From assembly GCA_016463705.1 (NCBI GenBank), contig JAEMQU010000005.1:26530-90529 (forward strand): a stretch of DNA of 64,000 nucleotides, written 5' to 3'. This DNA comes from Opitutales bacterium (lineage in GTDB: Bacteria > Verrucomicrobiota > Verrucomicrobiia > Opitutales > UBA953). Shown in pieces: positions 1-9,950 of the stretch (the first letter of the stretch is position 1; each line of letters starts with the position of its first letter). The notes below the pieces were generated by a model, which was not told where the DNA came from, did no database searches, and saw only the letters and a program-made list of their open reading frames with translations. The translations under genes were made by a program, and so were the position numbers.

Positions 1-3000
1 CCCAAAAATTCTCGCCATCCAGCGAACCACGCCCTCGAAGCTATTTTAGCACGACTGGGTTATCTCGAAGCAGTTGGACTCAACTATCTGACCCTGGATC
101 GATTATCTCGGACTCTCTCTGGAGGTGAAATTCAACGTGTTAATCTGACCTCATGTCTCGGGGCCTGTTTAGCCGATACTATTTTCGTCCTCGATGAGCC
201 CAGCGTGGGCATGCACGCCCGCGACTTATCCAAGATGGTCACCATTTTAAGAAGTCTGGTCGACCAAGGTAATACGGTGGTCGTGGTAGAGCACGATGAA
301 TCAGTCATGCGGGCCGCCGATTGGTTAATTGAAATTGGACCTCAGCCCGGTGCACAAGGTGGCTATTGCCTCTATCAGGGTAAGCCCGATGGAATTTTAA
401 AAATTAAAGAATCCGCCACCGGTGCATGGCTCTCGGGGAAACGAAAAGTCGAACCACGCAAAATCAGACCCGTGACTAATGCCACTCCGCGTCTGCGTAT
501 TGAAAATATCAGCATTAATAATCTAAATAATTTTTCCGGTACCCTGCCCCTGGGTAAACTCGTTGGACTCTGTGGCGTATCGGGATCAGGGAAATCGACC
601 CTACTACACCAAGTGATTGGACGGGGAAATTTAGATGACGAAGACGCCAGCAATCCACTGAATGGGAAATTAATTTTTGACGTAGATCCAGCCGAAGTCG
701 CCGTCATCGATCAATCGCCAGCCGCGCGCACTTCACGCTCTAATCCTGCGCTTTATGTCGGAGCCTGGGATGCCATCAGAAATTTACTCGGTAACTCCGA
801 TGCAGCCAAAGTAGCGGGACTCACCCCTTCACATTTTTCTTTTAACGCTGGCGAAGGTCGATGTGAACGCTGCGGAGGTGCGGGCTGGGAGACGGTTGAG
901 ATGCAATTCGTCTCCGACGTCGCCCTCCCTTGCCCTTCTTGTAATGGTAAACGCTTCCGCGACGAAATCTTAGCTTTCAAATTCGACGGAAAATCCGTGG
1001 CCGATTTATTAGCGATGTCTGTTACTGAAGCTCGTGTTTTTCTCGGTGGACGAACTCCAGCGAGTAATCAATTGAGCGTGCTGGAAGAAGTCGGCCTGGG
1101 TTATCTTTCAATGGGACAACCTTTGACCACCTTATCGGGCGGGGAAGCTCAGCGCTTAAAACTGGTGCGTTATTTATCGCGACTGGATCCATCAAAAACC
1201 GGTTCACTCTTACTGCTTGATGAACCCACCACAGGATTACACCGCGAAGATGTTTCCAAATTAATTAAATTACTCCAACGACTCACCGATGCCGGCCACT
1301 CACTCATCGTCGTAGAACACCATCTTGATGTTTTAAAGTCGTGCGATTGGCTCGTTGAAATAGGTCCTGAAGCTGGACCGCAGGGCGGAAAACTGATTGC
1401 CGAGGGAACACCTGAAGTAGTCGCCCAAGGAAAAACAACCACCGGAAAATATCTCGCTCTCGAAGACAAAGCCTTTGATACGAAAACAAATTATGTCAGT
1501 GCCCCGCGACCTACAGCAATCACCCTGACGGGCGCGCGTGAACATAACCTTAAAAATATTTCTGTAAAAATTCCGCACGGGTCACTCTCCGTAATGACTG
1601 GTGTTTCGGGATCAGGAAAATCAACTCTGGCGTTTGATATTCTATTCGCTGAAGGACAAAGACGATTCTTGGAATGTGTTTCCGCTTATGCCCGGCAGTT
1701 CGTAGAACAATTACCTAAGCCAGATATCGATTCACTCTCCGGCTTACCGCCGACCGTCGCCATTGAACAACGCGTCACCCGCGGCTCAGCCAAATCCACC
1801 GTCGCGACCGTTACCGAAGTAGCGCAATACCTCCGCGTCCTCTTTGCCCGAGCGGGGATTTTACACAGCCCTACGACGGGCGAGCCCTTAACGGAAATGA
1901 CGGAAGATGCAGTCGTACGAATTATATCGAAAAATATTAAAAACTTAAAGCGGGGTAAAATTTTATTAGGCGCACCGCTTGTCCGTTCACGCAAAGGACA
2001 TCACCGCCCACTCGCGGAATGGGCCGAGGCACATAGTTACACGCATTTACGCTGCGATGAGCAAATCATCCCCGTCGATGGGTTTAGCGGACTCGACCGT
2101 TATCGCGAACACGACGTCGATGTAATTCTAGCAACCATCAATCATGACGGGATTATTACGCACCCTGATGAAACCGAAGAAGAAGGTGAGGCCTCATTAA
2201 GAAATTTAATACGCAAGGCTCTAACTACCGGTAAAGGGGCCTGTCTTTTAATGAGCGAACAAGGGAAGCAATTGGTCTATCTTTCAACATCAAGAAGCGA
2301 TCCTGCGACGGGTGAGTCATTCCCCGAAGTTGACCCGAAACATTTATCGTGGAATTCACCGCGCGGATGGTGCCCTACTTGTCGAGGTCACGGACTAGAA
2401 GTCACGAAATTCTCTGCCGACGAAGAAGAAACGCTCAATGAGAATGCTCTCGGTGACCGCGTGAGTGATAGTGTTTGTCCCGATTGCCAAGGTCAACGAC
2501 TCGGACCCATCGGTCGAGCGGTTAAACTTATCGGAACACAGGAACAAAAACTTTCGTTGCCTCAACTTCTCAAGCTTCAGCCAGACGAGGCCTTAAAGTT
2601 CCTAAAAAGTCTGCAGGGTGAACCCAGAGAAAAAGCCATCATACAAGCCTTGCTTCCCGAAATCTCGGCACGTTTAAAATTTTTAAGTTCTGTGGGCTTA
2701 GGCTACCTCTCACTCGACCGCGGCGCGGATACACTCTCGGGTGGAGAGTCACAACGCATTCGCCTCGCCGCTCAACTCGGGTCCACCCTCTCCGGTGCGC
2801 TCTATATATTAGACGAGCCGAGTATTGGACTTCACCCACGTGATAACGATCGACTCATTGAATCCCTCAAAGAGTTGAGAAATCGAGGCAACACTGTCCT
2901 CGTGGTTGAACACGACGAAGATACCATGCGAGCCGCGGATAATATTATCGATATGGGTCCTGGGGCAGGCGTGCATGGCGGACAAATCATCGCGGAAGGA

Positions 3001-4197
3001 ACTGCCACTGGTCTTGAAGCCAATAAGAAATCGGTTACCGGGCAGTCTCTCAAAACGGCTATCCCGCACCCATTACGCGGAAGCCGCCGACCCATCGCTG
3101 AAAAAAATAATGCGCTTGAATGGGTGAAATTAAAAAATGCCTGCCTGCGAAATCTAAAAGGGTTTGATGTAAAATTCCCCGCTGCACGACTTTCCGTAGT
3201 TTGCGGAGTCTCCGGTGCGGGCAAAAGTACTTTAATGACCGACCTCATTGCGCCAGCGGCGGGTTGGGCAATTTCCAAAAAGAAAGATGGCATAACCGGC
3301 AAAGAGGCACTCGCATTAATTTCTAATCAGGGAGAAATTTCTTTCCAGTCGATTTCGGGATTAAAATCATTTCGTCAATTAGTCATCGTTGACCAAGAAC
3401 CCATCGGCAAGACACCACGATCCACCCCCGCCACCTATATTGGAGCGTGGGATATTATTCGTGAACGACTCGCCGCACTTCCCGAAGCTTCCATTCGCGG
3501 ACATAATGCGAGTTTCTTTTCCTTCAATACATCGGGCGGACGCTGCGAAGCCTGCTCAGGTGCGGGTCGGATTAAATTAGAAATGAGTTTCCTGCCCGAC
3601 ACCTACGTACCCTGCGAAGAATGTGGTAGTCAGCGTTATGGTAATGCCGCTCGGGCGATTCGCTGGAATGGAAAATCGGCGGGCGATTTATTAAATATGA
3701 CTTTTGAAGAGGGAGCTGAGTTTTTCTCTTTTGATGTTAAATTAAAAGACCTCTGTGCCTTGATGACTAAAACCGGCTTAGGATATTTAACCTTAGGTCA
3801 AAGCAGTCCGACACTCTCAGGCGGCGAGGCCCAAAGATTAAAGTTGGTGAGCGAATTAGCCAAAGGCCTACCCACATTTAGAGAACGTGCGCGCGGACAA
3901 ATCCGCCCCAACCTATATTTATTAGAAGAACCCACGATTGGGCTCCATCAATCCGACTGCAAAAAACTCATCGAGTTACTGCATGCCTTAGTGGACCAAG
4001 GACACACCGTCATCGTGATTGAGCATCACCCCGATGTGATTGCGGAAGCTGATTGGGTCGTAGAGATCGGACCCGAGGGCGGTCAGAACGGCGGACAGCT
4101 TTTGCATGCCGGAGACCCGGAAGCACTCGCAAAACGTAAAGATTCACCGACCGCACCTGCGTTAGCTGCTACCTTAAAAAGAGGTAAGATAAAATAA
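1..4197 (+). CDS. uvrA: Excinuclease ABC subunit UvrA, tandem-duplicated form; 5' end outside the window (frame is open from base 1, upstream of the listed ATG at 205)
   Basis: Four ABC signatures in one frame (LSGGEIQR, LSGGEAQR, LSGGESQR, LSGGEAQR); Walker A GVSGSGKST; UvrA zinc motifs CERCGGAG..CPSCNG, CPTCRG..CPDCQG, CEACSGAG..CEECG. Confidence 0.96.
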   Translation, partial: PKNSRHPANHALEAILARLGYLEAVGLNYLTLDRLSRTLSGGEIQRVNLTSCLGACLADTIFVLDEPSVGMHARDLSKMVTILRSLVDQGNTVVVVEHDESVMRAADWLIEIGPQPGAQGGYCLYQGKPDGILKIKESATGAWLSGKRKVEPRKIRPVTNATPRLRIENISINNLNNFSGTLPLGKLVGLCGVSGSGKSTLLHQVIGRGNLDDEDASNPLNGKLIFDVDPAEVAVIDQSPAARTSRSNPALYVGAWDAIRNLLGNSDAAKVAGLTPSHFSFNAGEGRCERCGGAGWETVEMQFVSDVALPCPSCNGKRFRDEILAFKFDGKSVADLLAMSVTEARVFLGGRTPASNQLSVLEEVGLGYLSMGQPLTTLSGGEAQRLKLVRYLSRLDPSKTGSLLLLDEPTTGLHREDVSKLIKLLQRLTDAGHSLIVVEHHLDVLKSCDWLVEIGPEAGPQGGKLIAEGTPEVVAQGKTTTGKYLALEDKAFDTKTNYVSAPRPTAITLTGAREHNLKNISVKIPHGSLSVMTGVSGSGKSTLAFDILFAEGQRRFLECVSAYARQFVEQLPKPDIDSLSGLPPTVAIEQRVTRGSAKSTVATVTEVAQYLRVLFARAGILHSPTTGEPLTEMTEDAVVRIISKNIKNLKRGKILLGAPLVRSRKGHHRPLAEWAEAHSYTHLRCDEQIIPVDGFSGLDRYREHDVDVILATINHDGIITHPDETEEEGEASLRNLIRKALTTGKGACLLMSEQGKQLVYLSTSRSDPATGESFPEVDPKHLSWNSPRGWCPTCRGHGLEVTKFSADEEETLNENALGDRVSDSVCPDCQGQRLGPIGRAVKLIGTQEQKLSLPQLLKLQPDEALKFLKSLQGEPREKAIIQALLPEISARLKFLSSVGLGYLSLDRGADTLSGGESQRIRLAAQLGSTLSGALYILDEPSIGLHPRDNDRLIESLKELRNRGNTVLVVEHDEDTMRAADNIIDMGPGAGVHGGQIIAEGTATGLEANKKSVTGQSLKTAIPHPLRGSRRPIAEKNNALEWVKLKNACLRNLKGFDVKFPAARLSVVCGVSGAGKSTLMTDLIAPAAGWAISKKKDGITGKEALALISNQGEISFQSISGLKSFRQLVIVDQEPIGKTPRSTPATYIGAWDIIRERLAALPEASIRGHNASFFSFNTSGGRCEACSGAGRIKLEMSFLPDTYVPCEECGSQRYGNAARAIRWNGKSAGDLLNMTFEEGAEFFSFDVKLKDLCALMTKTGLGYLTLGQSSPTLSGGEAQRLKLVSELAKGLPTFRERARGQIRPNLYLLEEPTIGLHQSDCKKLIELLHALVDQGHTVIVIEHHPDVIAEADWVVEIGPEGGQNGGQLLHAGDPEALAKRKDSPTAPALAATLKRGKIK

Positions 4198-4239
4198 ATT
4201 GGCTTAAGTCATTTAATTGAATGAAATGCTTATAGGTTA

Positions 4240-4989
4240 ATGAATTCCAAACGTACCATTCTACTTGGGGTAAATATCGATCACGCCGCTACGCTGCGCC
4301 AAGCTCGCTATCGCGGCGTACATCAATCCATCCACGCTGAACCCAGTCCAGTATCCTTCGCCCGCGAATCACTTCTGGCGGGAGCGGACGGCATTACCGT
4401 GCACCTCCGTGAAGATCGTCGACACATTCAAGAAGAAGACGTCTACGCCATCGCACAACTTCCTGGTGTACGGTTAAATTTAGAAATGGCCTGCACTGCC
4501 GAAATGGTAGTCTTCGCCAAAAAACTTAAGCCTGCGGCCGTGTGCCTGGTTCCTGAATCCAGAGAAGAAGTTACCACTGAAGGTGGCTTAGATGTAGTTA
4601 AACAATTTGCACGAGTAAAAGAAACGGTGCAGGCACTTAAAGCGGCAGGATGCGAAGTATCCCTTTTTATTGAGGCGAACGCTCAACAGATTGAAGCAGC
4701 GCATTCGACCGGTGCACCTGTCGTCGAACTCCACACGGGCGCCTTTGCCAATGCTTGGAAAACTCCCGCCGCCGATAAAGAATTTGAACGCCTTCGCCTC
4801 GGGTGCGAAAAAGCCAAACAGCTCGGGTTAATTGTGAACGCGGGGCATGGAATTAATTATGATAATATTAAAAAGATTATCACCCTGCCCCATCTAAACG
4901 AACTTAACATCGGACACACCATTGTCTCGCGGGCCTTGATGATTGGAGTCCGTCCCGCAGTGGCCGAAATGAAAGCCCATATTTCATGA
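4240..4989 (+). CDS. pdxJ: Pyridoxine 5'-phosphate synthase PdxJ
   Basis: LGVNIDHAATLRQAR, GADGITVHLREDRRHIQ, NAGHGINYDN motifs. Confidence 0.96.
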   Translation: MNSKRTILLGVNIDHAATLRQARYRGVHQSIHAEPSPVSFARESLLAGADGITVHLREDRRHIQEEDVYAIAQLPGVRLNLEMACTAEMVVFAKKLKPAAVCLVPESREEVTTEGGLDVVKQFARVKETVQALKAAGCEVSLFIEANAQQIEAAHSTGAPVVELHTGAFANAWKTPAADKEFERLRLGCEKAKQLGLIVNAGHGINYDNIKKIITLPHLNELNIGHTIVSRALMIGVRPAVAEMKAHIS

Positions 4990-5381
4990 ACCTCAACGGA
5001 GGCAATGTAATCGGGGTTGGCGTAGACCTCACTGAGATTTCGCGTATTCGGGCGGCTCATCAAAAACACGGACAAAGTTTTCTGGATAAAATTTTTACTG
5101 CCGACGAACAGGCTTTTTGCCTAACCAAAGCCGATCCCTATCCATCACTCGCTGCAAGATTTGCCGCGAAGGAAGCGGTAAGCAAAGCGCTCGGAACAGG
5201 CTTTAGTGAAAAATTTTTATTAACCAGCTGCAGTATTAAAACCGGCACTGAGGGTGAACCGATTGTGGTGCTCGATGACAACGCGAAAACTCTTGTTCAC
5301 GAAAAAGGTGCGACCCAAGTATTAGTTTCCTTAACGCATACCGATCAACTAGCCGAAGCTTTCGCTGTTTTAGTAAAATAA
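4986..5381 (+). CDS. acpS: Holo-[acyl-carrier-protein] synthase AcpS
   Basis: GVGVDLTEISRI, FAAKEAVSKALGTG; ATGA overlap with pdxJ. Confidence 0.94.
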   Translation: MNLNGGNVIGVGVDLTEISRIRAAHQKHGQSFLDKIFTADEQAFCLTKADPYPSLAARFAAKEAVSKALGTGFSEKFLLTSCSIKTGTEGEPIVVLDDNAKTLVHEKGATQVLVSLTHTDQLAEAFAVLVK

Positions 5382-5382
5382 A

Positions 5383-5490
5383 ATGCTATCCGCGTATCGA
5401 CTTCCTGTCTTGTCCTGCGGTGAGTCCGCCGCAGTTGAGGCGGTGAGAACTACCCAGATTCTGTCTGAGTTATCCAAGGCCTTGAAGTGA
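5383..5490 (+). pseudogene. Short 35-aa ORF between acpS and dprA (MLSAYRLPVLSCGESAAVEAVRTTQILSELSKALK); possible remnant of a longer gene
   Basis: Starts 1 nt after the acpS stop, ends 13 nt before dprA; LPVLSCGESAAVEA loosely resembles the start of NAD(P)H-hydrate epimerase-type proteins (weak). Confidence 0.3.
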
Positions 5491-5503
5491 AATTCTTCTT
5501 GGC

Positions 5504-6598
5504 TTGGGTCGTGCGGTGCTTCCCTTGCCTCAAGACTTTCGAACGCAGTGTCTGCTTCTAAACGGCTTATCCCAAGTCGGTCCAGTCACGGTCCGACGCC
5601 TGCGAGAAAGTTTCGGCAATGACTTATCCGCAGCTTTATCAGCTTCGGCGAATGAATTACGAAAAGTTAAAGGGCTAACCGAGCCCACCATTCGCTCTCT
5701 GCAGGAGAAAAACTTCGATTGGGTGAAAGAGTTAAGCGAAGTCGAAAACTATGGTTTTAAAATTATCGATGAAACTTCAGTGGAGTGGCCGCAGTCCCTC
5801 CAACAATTATGGGATCCACCGCTAGTCCTCTACGTGGATGGTCATGCCTTACCTAATGAAAAATCTATTGCGATTATTGGGTCGAGACACTGTTCGCCCT
5901 ACGGAACTTATTTAGCCCATCACTTCGCTCAAGAATTAGCGAAGTTGGGTTGGTGGATTGTGAGTGGTATGGCACGAGGAGTCGATTTTGCAGCGCACGA
6001 AGGCGCGCTGAGCGTCGACGGAAAAACGGCCGCCATCTTAGGTCATGGAATTAATCTAACCTATCCGCCTGAAGCGCTTACCCTCCGTAAAAAAATCGCC
6101 GAGAGTGGATGCATTATTTCAGAGTTTCCGCTGGGGCGGCCGGCTGATCGACAAAGTTTTCCACAACGCAATCGCCTCGTGGCCGGACTCGTTAAAGCAG
6201 TCATTATTATCGAAACGGATGTGGACGGAGGGAGTATGATTACCGCTCGATTTGCTGGAGACTTAGGAAAAACACTTTTGGTTGTGCCTGGGCGAATCGA
6301 CAGTCCTACCAGTCGCGGATGCCATCAACTAATACGTGATGGAGCGACGTTGGTGAGTTCACTCGATGATATTTTATCGGAAATCGGAGAACAACGTGGA
6401 CAGCTACAAATCTCTTTCGAACAAATGGACCCCGCAGACAGTCATTGGTTAAAACATTTTAAAGGCGGAACCATTCATGATGCAGAATCACTTTCGGTGG
6501 TGGCAAATTGTTCACTCGCGGATGCCGCGAGTACACTCACGCTTTTAGAAATACAAGGTAAGCTGCAACGTCGCAGTGATGGACGTCACGAAAGATGA
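5504..6598 (+). CDS. dprA: DNA-processing protein DprA; TTG start in the ORF track, GTG at 5516 also possible
   Basis: IAIIGSRHCSPYGTYLAHHFAQELAKLGWWIVSGMARGVDFAAHEGAL, FPQRNRLVAGL; C-terminal winged-helix-like segment. Confidence 0.94.
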   Translation: MGRAVLPLPQDFRTQCLLLNGLSQVGPVTVRRLRESFGNDLSAALSASANELRKVKGLTEPTIRSLQEKNFDWVKELSEVENYGFKIIDETSVEWPQSLQQLWDPPLVLYVDGHALPNEKSIAIIGSRHCSPYGTYLAHHFAQELAKLGWWIVSGMARGVDFAAHEGALSVDGKTAAILGHGINLTYPPEALTLRKKIAESGCIISEFPLGRPADRQSFPQRNRLVAGLVKAVIIIETDVDGGSMITARFAGDLGKTLLVVPGRIDSPTSRGCHQLIRDGATLVSSLDDILSEIGEQRGQLQISFEQMDPADSHWLKHFKGGTIHDAESLSVVANCSLADAASTLTLLEIQGKLQRRSDGRHER

Positions 6599-6601
6599 TG
6601 A

Positions 6602-7246
6602 CTATAGATAAACTTTATAACCATCAGCCACATCAACCGTCGTGGTTATTTTTGAGCCTGTGAGCCAATCGATTACCGCTTTAGGTTTAGCTAAAAAATC
6701 TCTCAAGAAATTGAAATAGGCAGTCGGCTCATATCCAAAGTCGGCACTATACGACAAGGCTTGGTATTGATTGGTGGAAATTCGATCCGTAAACCAAAGT
6801 GCACGATCGCAATGCCAACCTTGAGAAACATAAATAATAGTTGCGTACGGAAAAACCGCAGCGGCCCGTTTTACGGAATCGAGCGTTCTCCATCCATACG
6901 GATCCAAAACAATCGGCGTGGTGACTCCCGCTTCGCGCAATCGATCGGCCATCGTGCGGGCCTGAGAATTTAAACCCGACGTCACCACTAATTTAATTTT
7001 TCCGGTGCGACAGAGTTGAGCAGCTGCCTCGATTCTTAATTTAAAACACTCACTTAATTTTCCCGTCTTTTCGTCGCGCTCATCCAGACCCAATAAAACC
7101 AGAACGGCATCTTGAGGAATTCGATCTGGGGTATTTCTCAAATCACGACCCCATCCAGCGGACCAAATCCACAAATTGGAGATGATAAAGAAAGCTGAGA
7201 GTAGACCGGAGACCCAAAGAATTATCCTTCTAAGTGTCGGGCCCAT
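6602..7246 (-). CDS. DUF218 / YdcF-SanA-ElyC-like membrane protein
   Basis: N-terminal TM helix; VLVLLGLDERD..LRIEAAAQLCRTGKIKLVVTSG..DPYGWRTLDSVKRAA resembles the DUF218 fold. Confidence 0.7.
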   Translation of the reverse strand: MGPTLRRIILWVSGLLSAFFIISNLWIWSAGWGRDLRNTPDRIPQDAVLVLLGLDERDEKTGKLSECFKLRIEAAAQLCRTGKIKLVVTSGLNSQARTMADRLREAGVTTPIVLDPYGWRTLDSVKRAAAVFPYATIIYVSQGWHCDRALWFTDRISTNQYQALSYSADFGYEPTAYFNFLRDFLAKPKAVIDWLTGSKITTTVDVADGYKVYL

Positions 7247-7283
7247 AGCGATACACTAACCCAAAAATTAGCCCCTAAAAGCG

Positions 7284-7315
7284 TAAATTTCACTTAAATT
7301 TGCTTAAATTTAAGC
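7284..7315. promoter_or_regulatory. Phased TAAATTT repeats with perfect 14-bp palindrome GCTTAAATTTAAGC (7302-7315); candidate upstream activator site
   Basis: TAAATTT at 7284, 7295 and 7305 (spacing 11 and 10 bp), about 80-110 bp upstream of the -24/-12-like promoter. Confidence 0.4.
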
Positions 7316-7368
7316 AGAATCGGTTGCTAATAGTAGGTTTAGTGACAATAAATACACGGGTATGTTTC

Positions 7369-7384
7369 TGGCACGCTTACTGCC
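7369..7384 (+). promoter_or_regulatory. Candidate sigma54 (-24/-12) promoter TGGCACGcttaCTGCC
   Basis: GG and GC dinucleotides separated by exactly 10 nt, as in TGGCACG-N4-TTGCW. Confidence 0.5.
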
Positions 7385-7396
7385 TACTTTTACTCA

Positions 7397-8896
7397 ATGA
7401 GTGCAACAATCAACAGTGCTAAAGTTCTAATCATCGATGATGACAAAGACCTACGCTATTCCCTTCGTCGTGCGTTAGCTGGGCAGGGTCACAATGTTTT
7501 AGAAGCGGACAGCGGCGAATCCGGTGTTGCTTTAGCGAAACGCGAGCAACCCGATGTCATTCTCTTAGATAATCGCATGAGCGGAATCTCGGGAATCGAA
7601 ACCCTCCAGATGCTTCGTGGTGCACAGCCTCAAGCGATGGTGATTTTAATGACAGCGTTTGGAACAACCCAGACTGCGATCGAAGCGATGAAGTTCGGTG
7701 CGTACGATTACGTGATGAAGCCTTTCGACCAAGCGAAGCTCATCGCACTCGTTGATCGAGCACTCGGGGCGCGACGTGATTTAAGTTCCGCAACAAAAGC
7801 CGGACGTTCCTTAGTGAATCCGGCCGACTACAAAGAAGGCCTCGTGGGAAGTTCCGAGCCCATGCAGGAAGTGCTTAAATCGATTGGCCAAGTAGCCGCG
7901 AGCGATGCCACGGTATTAATCACAGGTGAAAGTGGTACAGGAAAAGAATTGGTCGCACGCTGTATCGCCCAACACTCACTCCGCGCCAAAGGTCCTTTCA
8001 TCGCAGTCAATTGTGCCGCAATTCCCGAAAACTTAATTGAGTCAGAATTGTTCGGACACGAGAAAGGTTCGTTCACGGGAGCGACCAATCAGAAGCCTGG
8101 AAAGTTTGAGCTCTGTGATGGTGGAACTATTTTCCTCGATGAAATCGGAGATATGTCACTCCCCACGCAAACGAAAGTATTACGTGCGATTCAAGATGGG
8201 GAAATTCAGCGCGTCGGCGGAACTACTACTTTAAAAGTCAGTGTGCGCTTAGTCGCAGCGACAAATAAAGATCTCGAAGCGATGGTCGCCTCCCGACAAT
8301 TCCGCGAAGATCTTTTTTATCGCCTCAATGTTTTCCGTATCCGCCTCCCCGCCCTGCGTGACAGAAAAGATGATATCCCCTTACTCGTTGATTACATGCT
8401 TCAACGCCAAGCCGCTGCCCGCAAAGGCAAACCGAAGCGCCTATCCAATGAAGCATTAGAAAAACTCATCGCACATGATTGGCCAGGAAATGTGCGTGAA
8501 CTCGAGAACGTGATTCAACGCGCTAATGTCATTGCGAAAGGCGAAACCATCTTAGCCAAAGATTTACCGCAAGAGGTTACCAGTCCACGCCGCTCAGCAC
8601 CTAAGACAACCCTTACAGCAAGCCCTGCGGCGACCGTGCTGATTCAACCTGAAGTCAGCGTCGTCGTAGCAGCCGCTCCGTCATCGCAATCTTTATACGA
8701 CACCATCTATAAACAGAATCGTATCGATGACGGTAGAAATATCTTAAATACCATTGAGATTGAACTGATTAAGCGAGCGATGGATGAAACTCGGGGCAAC
8801 CAACTACGTTCTTCTATCATTCTAGGCATCAATCGATCCACCCTGAAAAAGCGTCTCCTGGAGATGCAGCAGGCGGGTATCAAGTTCTTCACCTAA
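7397..8896 (+). CDS. NtrC-family response regulator (REC - AAA+ sigma54 interaction - Fis-type HTH)
   Basis: [79 protein letters not shown]-terminal [12 protein letters not shown]. Confidence 0.95.
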   Translation: MSATINSAKVLIIDDDKDLRYSLRRALAGQGHNVLEADSGESGVALAKREQPDVILLDNRMSGISGIETLQMLRGAQPQAMVILMTAFGTTQTAIEAMKFGAYDYVMKPFDQAKLIALVDRALGARRDLSSATKAGRSLVNPADYKEGLVGSSEPMQEVLKSIGQVAASDATVLITGESGTGKELVARCIAQHSLRAKGPFIAVNCAAIPENLIESELFGHEKGSFTGATNQKPGKFELCDGGTIFLDEIGDMSLPTQTKVLRAIQDGEIQRVGGTTTLKVSVRLVAATNKDLEAMVASRQFREDLFYRLNVFRIRLPALRDRKDDIPLLVDYMLQRQAAARKGKPKRLSNEALEKLIAHDWPGNVRELENVIQRANVIAKGETILAKDLPQEVTSPRRSAPKTTLTASPAATVLIQPEVSVVVAAAPSSQSLYDTIYKQNRIDDGRNILNTIEIELIKRAMDETRGNQLRSSIILGINRSTLKKRLLEMQQAGIKFFT

Positions 8897-8936
8897 AAGG
8901 TTTTACTCGCTAAGTTTTTTGGTGTTAAAGAATTCT

Positions 8937-9950
8937 ATGCGCCCCACCGTATGGATTCCCTTAATCCTTTGCGTCATTGTTGCTGGATGTTCCACGACAC
9001 CCGACAGCGGACTTAACGTTAAATCGTTTAATGATCGCGGCGTGATGATGTACGCTGACGTCACCCACGGGAAAGCTCCTTACGCCAAAGACCCAACGGT
9101 TATTAAATTTAAGGGTAAATATTGGATGTATTATTCGGTACCCGAACTGGAAGGCATGCTCGGCTGGAGAATTGGTATTGCGAATAGCGACGACCTCATT
9201 GTTTGGAAAAAAGTAGGGATGATCCAACCGGAGCAAAAAGTGGAGGCTAACGGCTTCTGTGCTCCTGCTGCCATTATTCTTAACGGTAAAATAAATATCT
9301 TTTATCAAAGTTACGGAAATAAAAAACTGGATGCCATTTGTCACGCCTGGTCAGAAGACGGAATTAATTTCACGCGCAACCCCGCTAACCCTATTTTTCG
9401 ACCGCATGGCGATTGGACCTGTGGACGAGCGATTGACGCCGAAGCCTTCGTCGATGGCGACCGCCTCCTGCTTTATTTCGCCTCCCGCGATGTCAGCTAT
9501 AAAATCCAGCTTATCGGTGTAGCCGCGGCACCTCTGAACTCTGACTTATCTCCGAGTCAGTGGACGCAACTCGTCGATGCTCCGATTTTAAAACCCACTT
9601 TAGATTGGGAAAAAAACTGTATCGAAGCAGCGAGTATCATCAAACGTGATAATATCTTTTATATGTTTTACGCGGGAGCTTATAATAATGAGCCGCAGCA
9701 AATCGGAGTCGCAAAAAGCACGGATGGCGTTCAATGGGAACGCTTGAGCGATCAGCCTCTTTTAACGAATGGTAAACCGGGCAGTTGGAATTCTAGTGAG
9801 TCGGGTCACCCAGGAATTTTCCATGACACCGACGGACAGGATTATTTATTTTATCAAGGCAACAACGACAAAGGCAAAACTTGGTATCTGTCCTTTGTTA
9901 AAATCGGCTGGAAAGACGGCCGACCGTTTGTCATCGAGAGTTCGAAGTAA
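8937..9950 (+). CDS. Lipoprotein with GH43-like five-bladed beta-propeller glycosidase fold
   Basis: Lipobox ILCVIVAGC after ATG at 8937; KDPTVIKFKGKYWMYYS, repeated DGxxF/W blades, DAEAFVDGDRLLLYFASRD. Confidence 0.7.
   Translation: MRPTVWIPLILCVIVAGCSTTPDSGLNVKSFNDRGVMMYADVTHGKAPYAKDPTVIKFKGKYWMYYSVPELEGMLGWRIGIANSDDLIVWKKVGMIQPEQKVEANGFCAPAAIILNGKINIFYQSYGNKKLDAICHAWSEDGINFTRNPANPIFRPHGDWTCGRAIDAEAFVDGDRLLLYFASRDVSYKIQLIGVAAAPLNSDLSPSQWTQLVDAPILKPTLDWEKNCIEAASIIKRDNIFYMFYAGAYNNEPQQIGVAKSTDGVQWERLSDQPLLTNGKPGSWNSSESGHPGIFHDTDGQDYLFYQGNNDKGKTWYLSFVKIGWKDGRPFVIESSK

Noticed and set aside
2832-3302. 156-aa - strand ORF antisense to uvrA (and other long antisense ORFs inside uvrA)
   Set aside because: Lies wholly inside a strongly supported CDS; Ser/Arg/Pro-rich translation typical of shadow ORFs.
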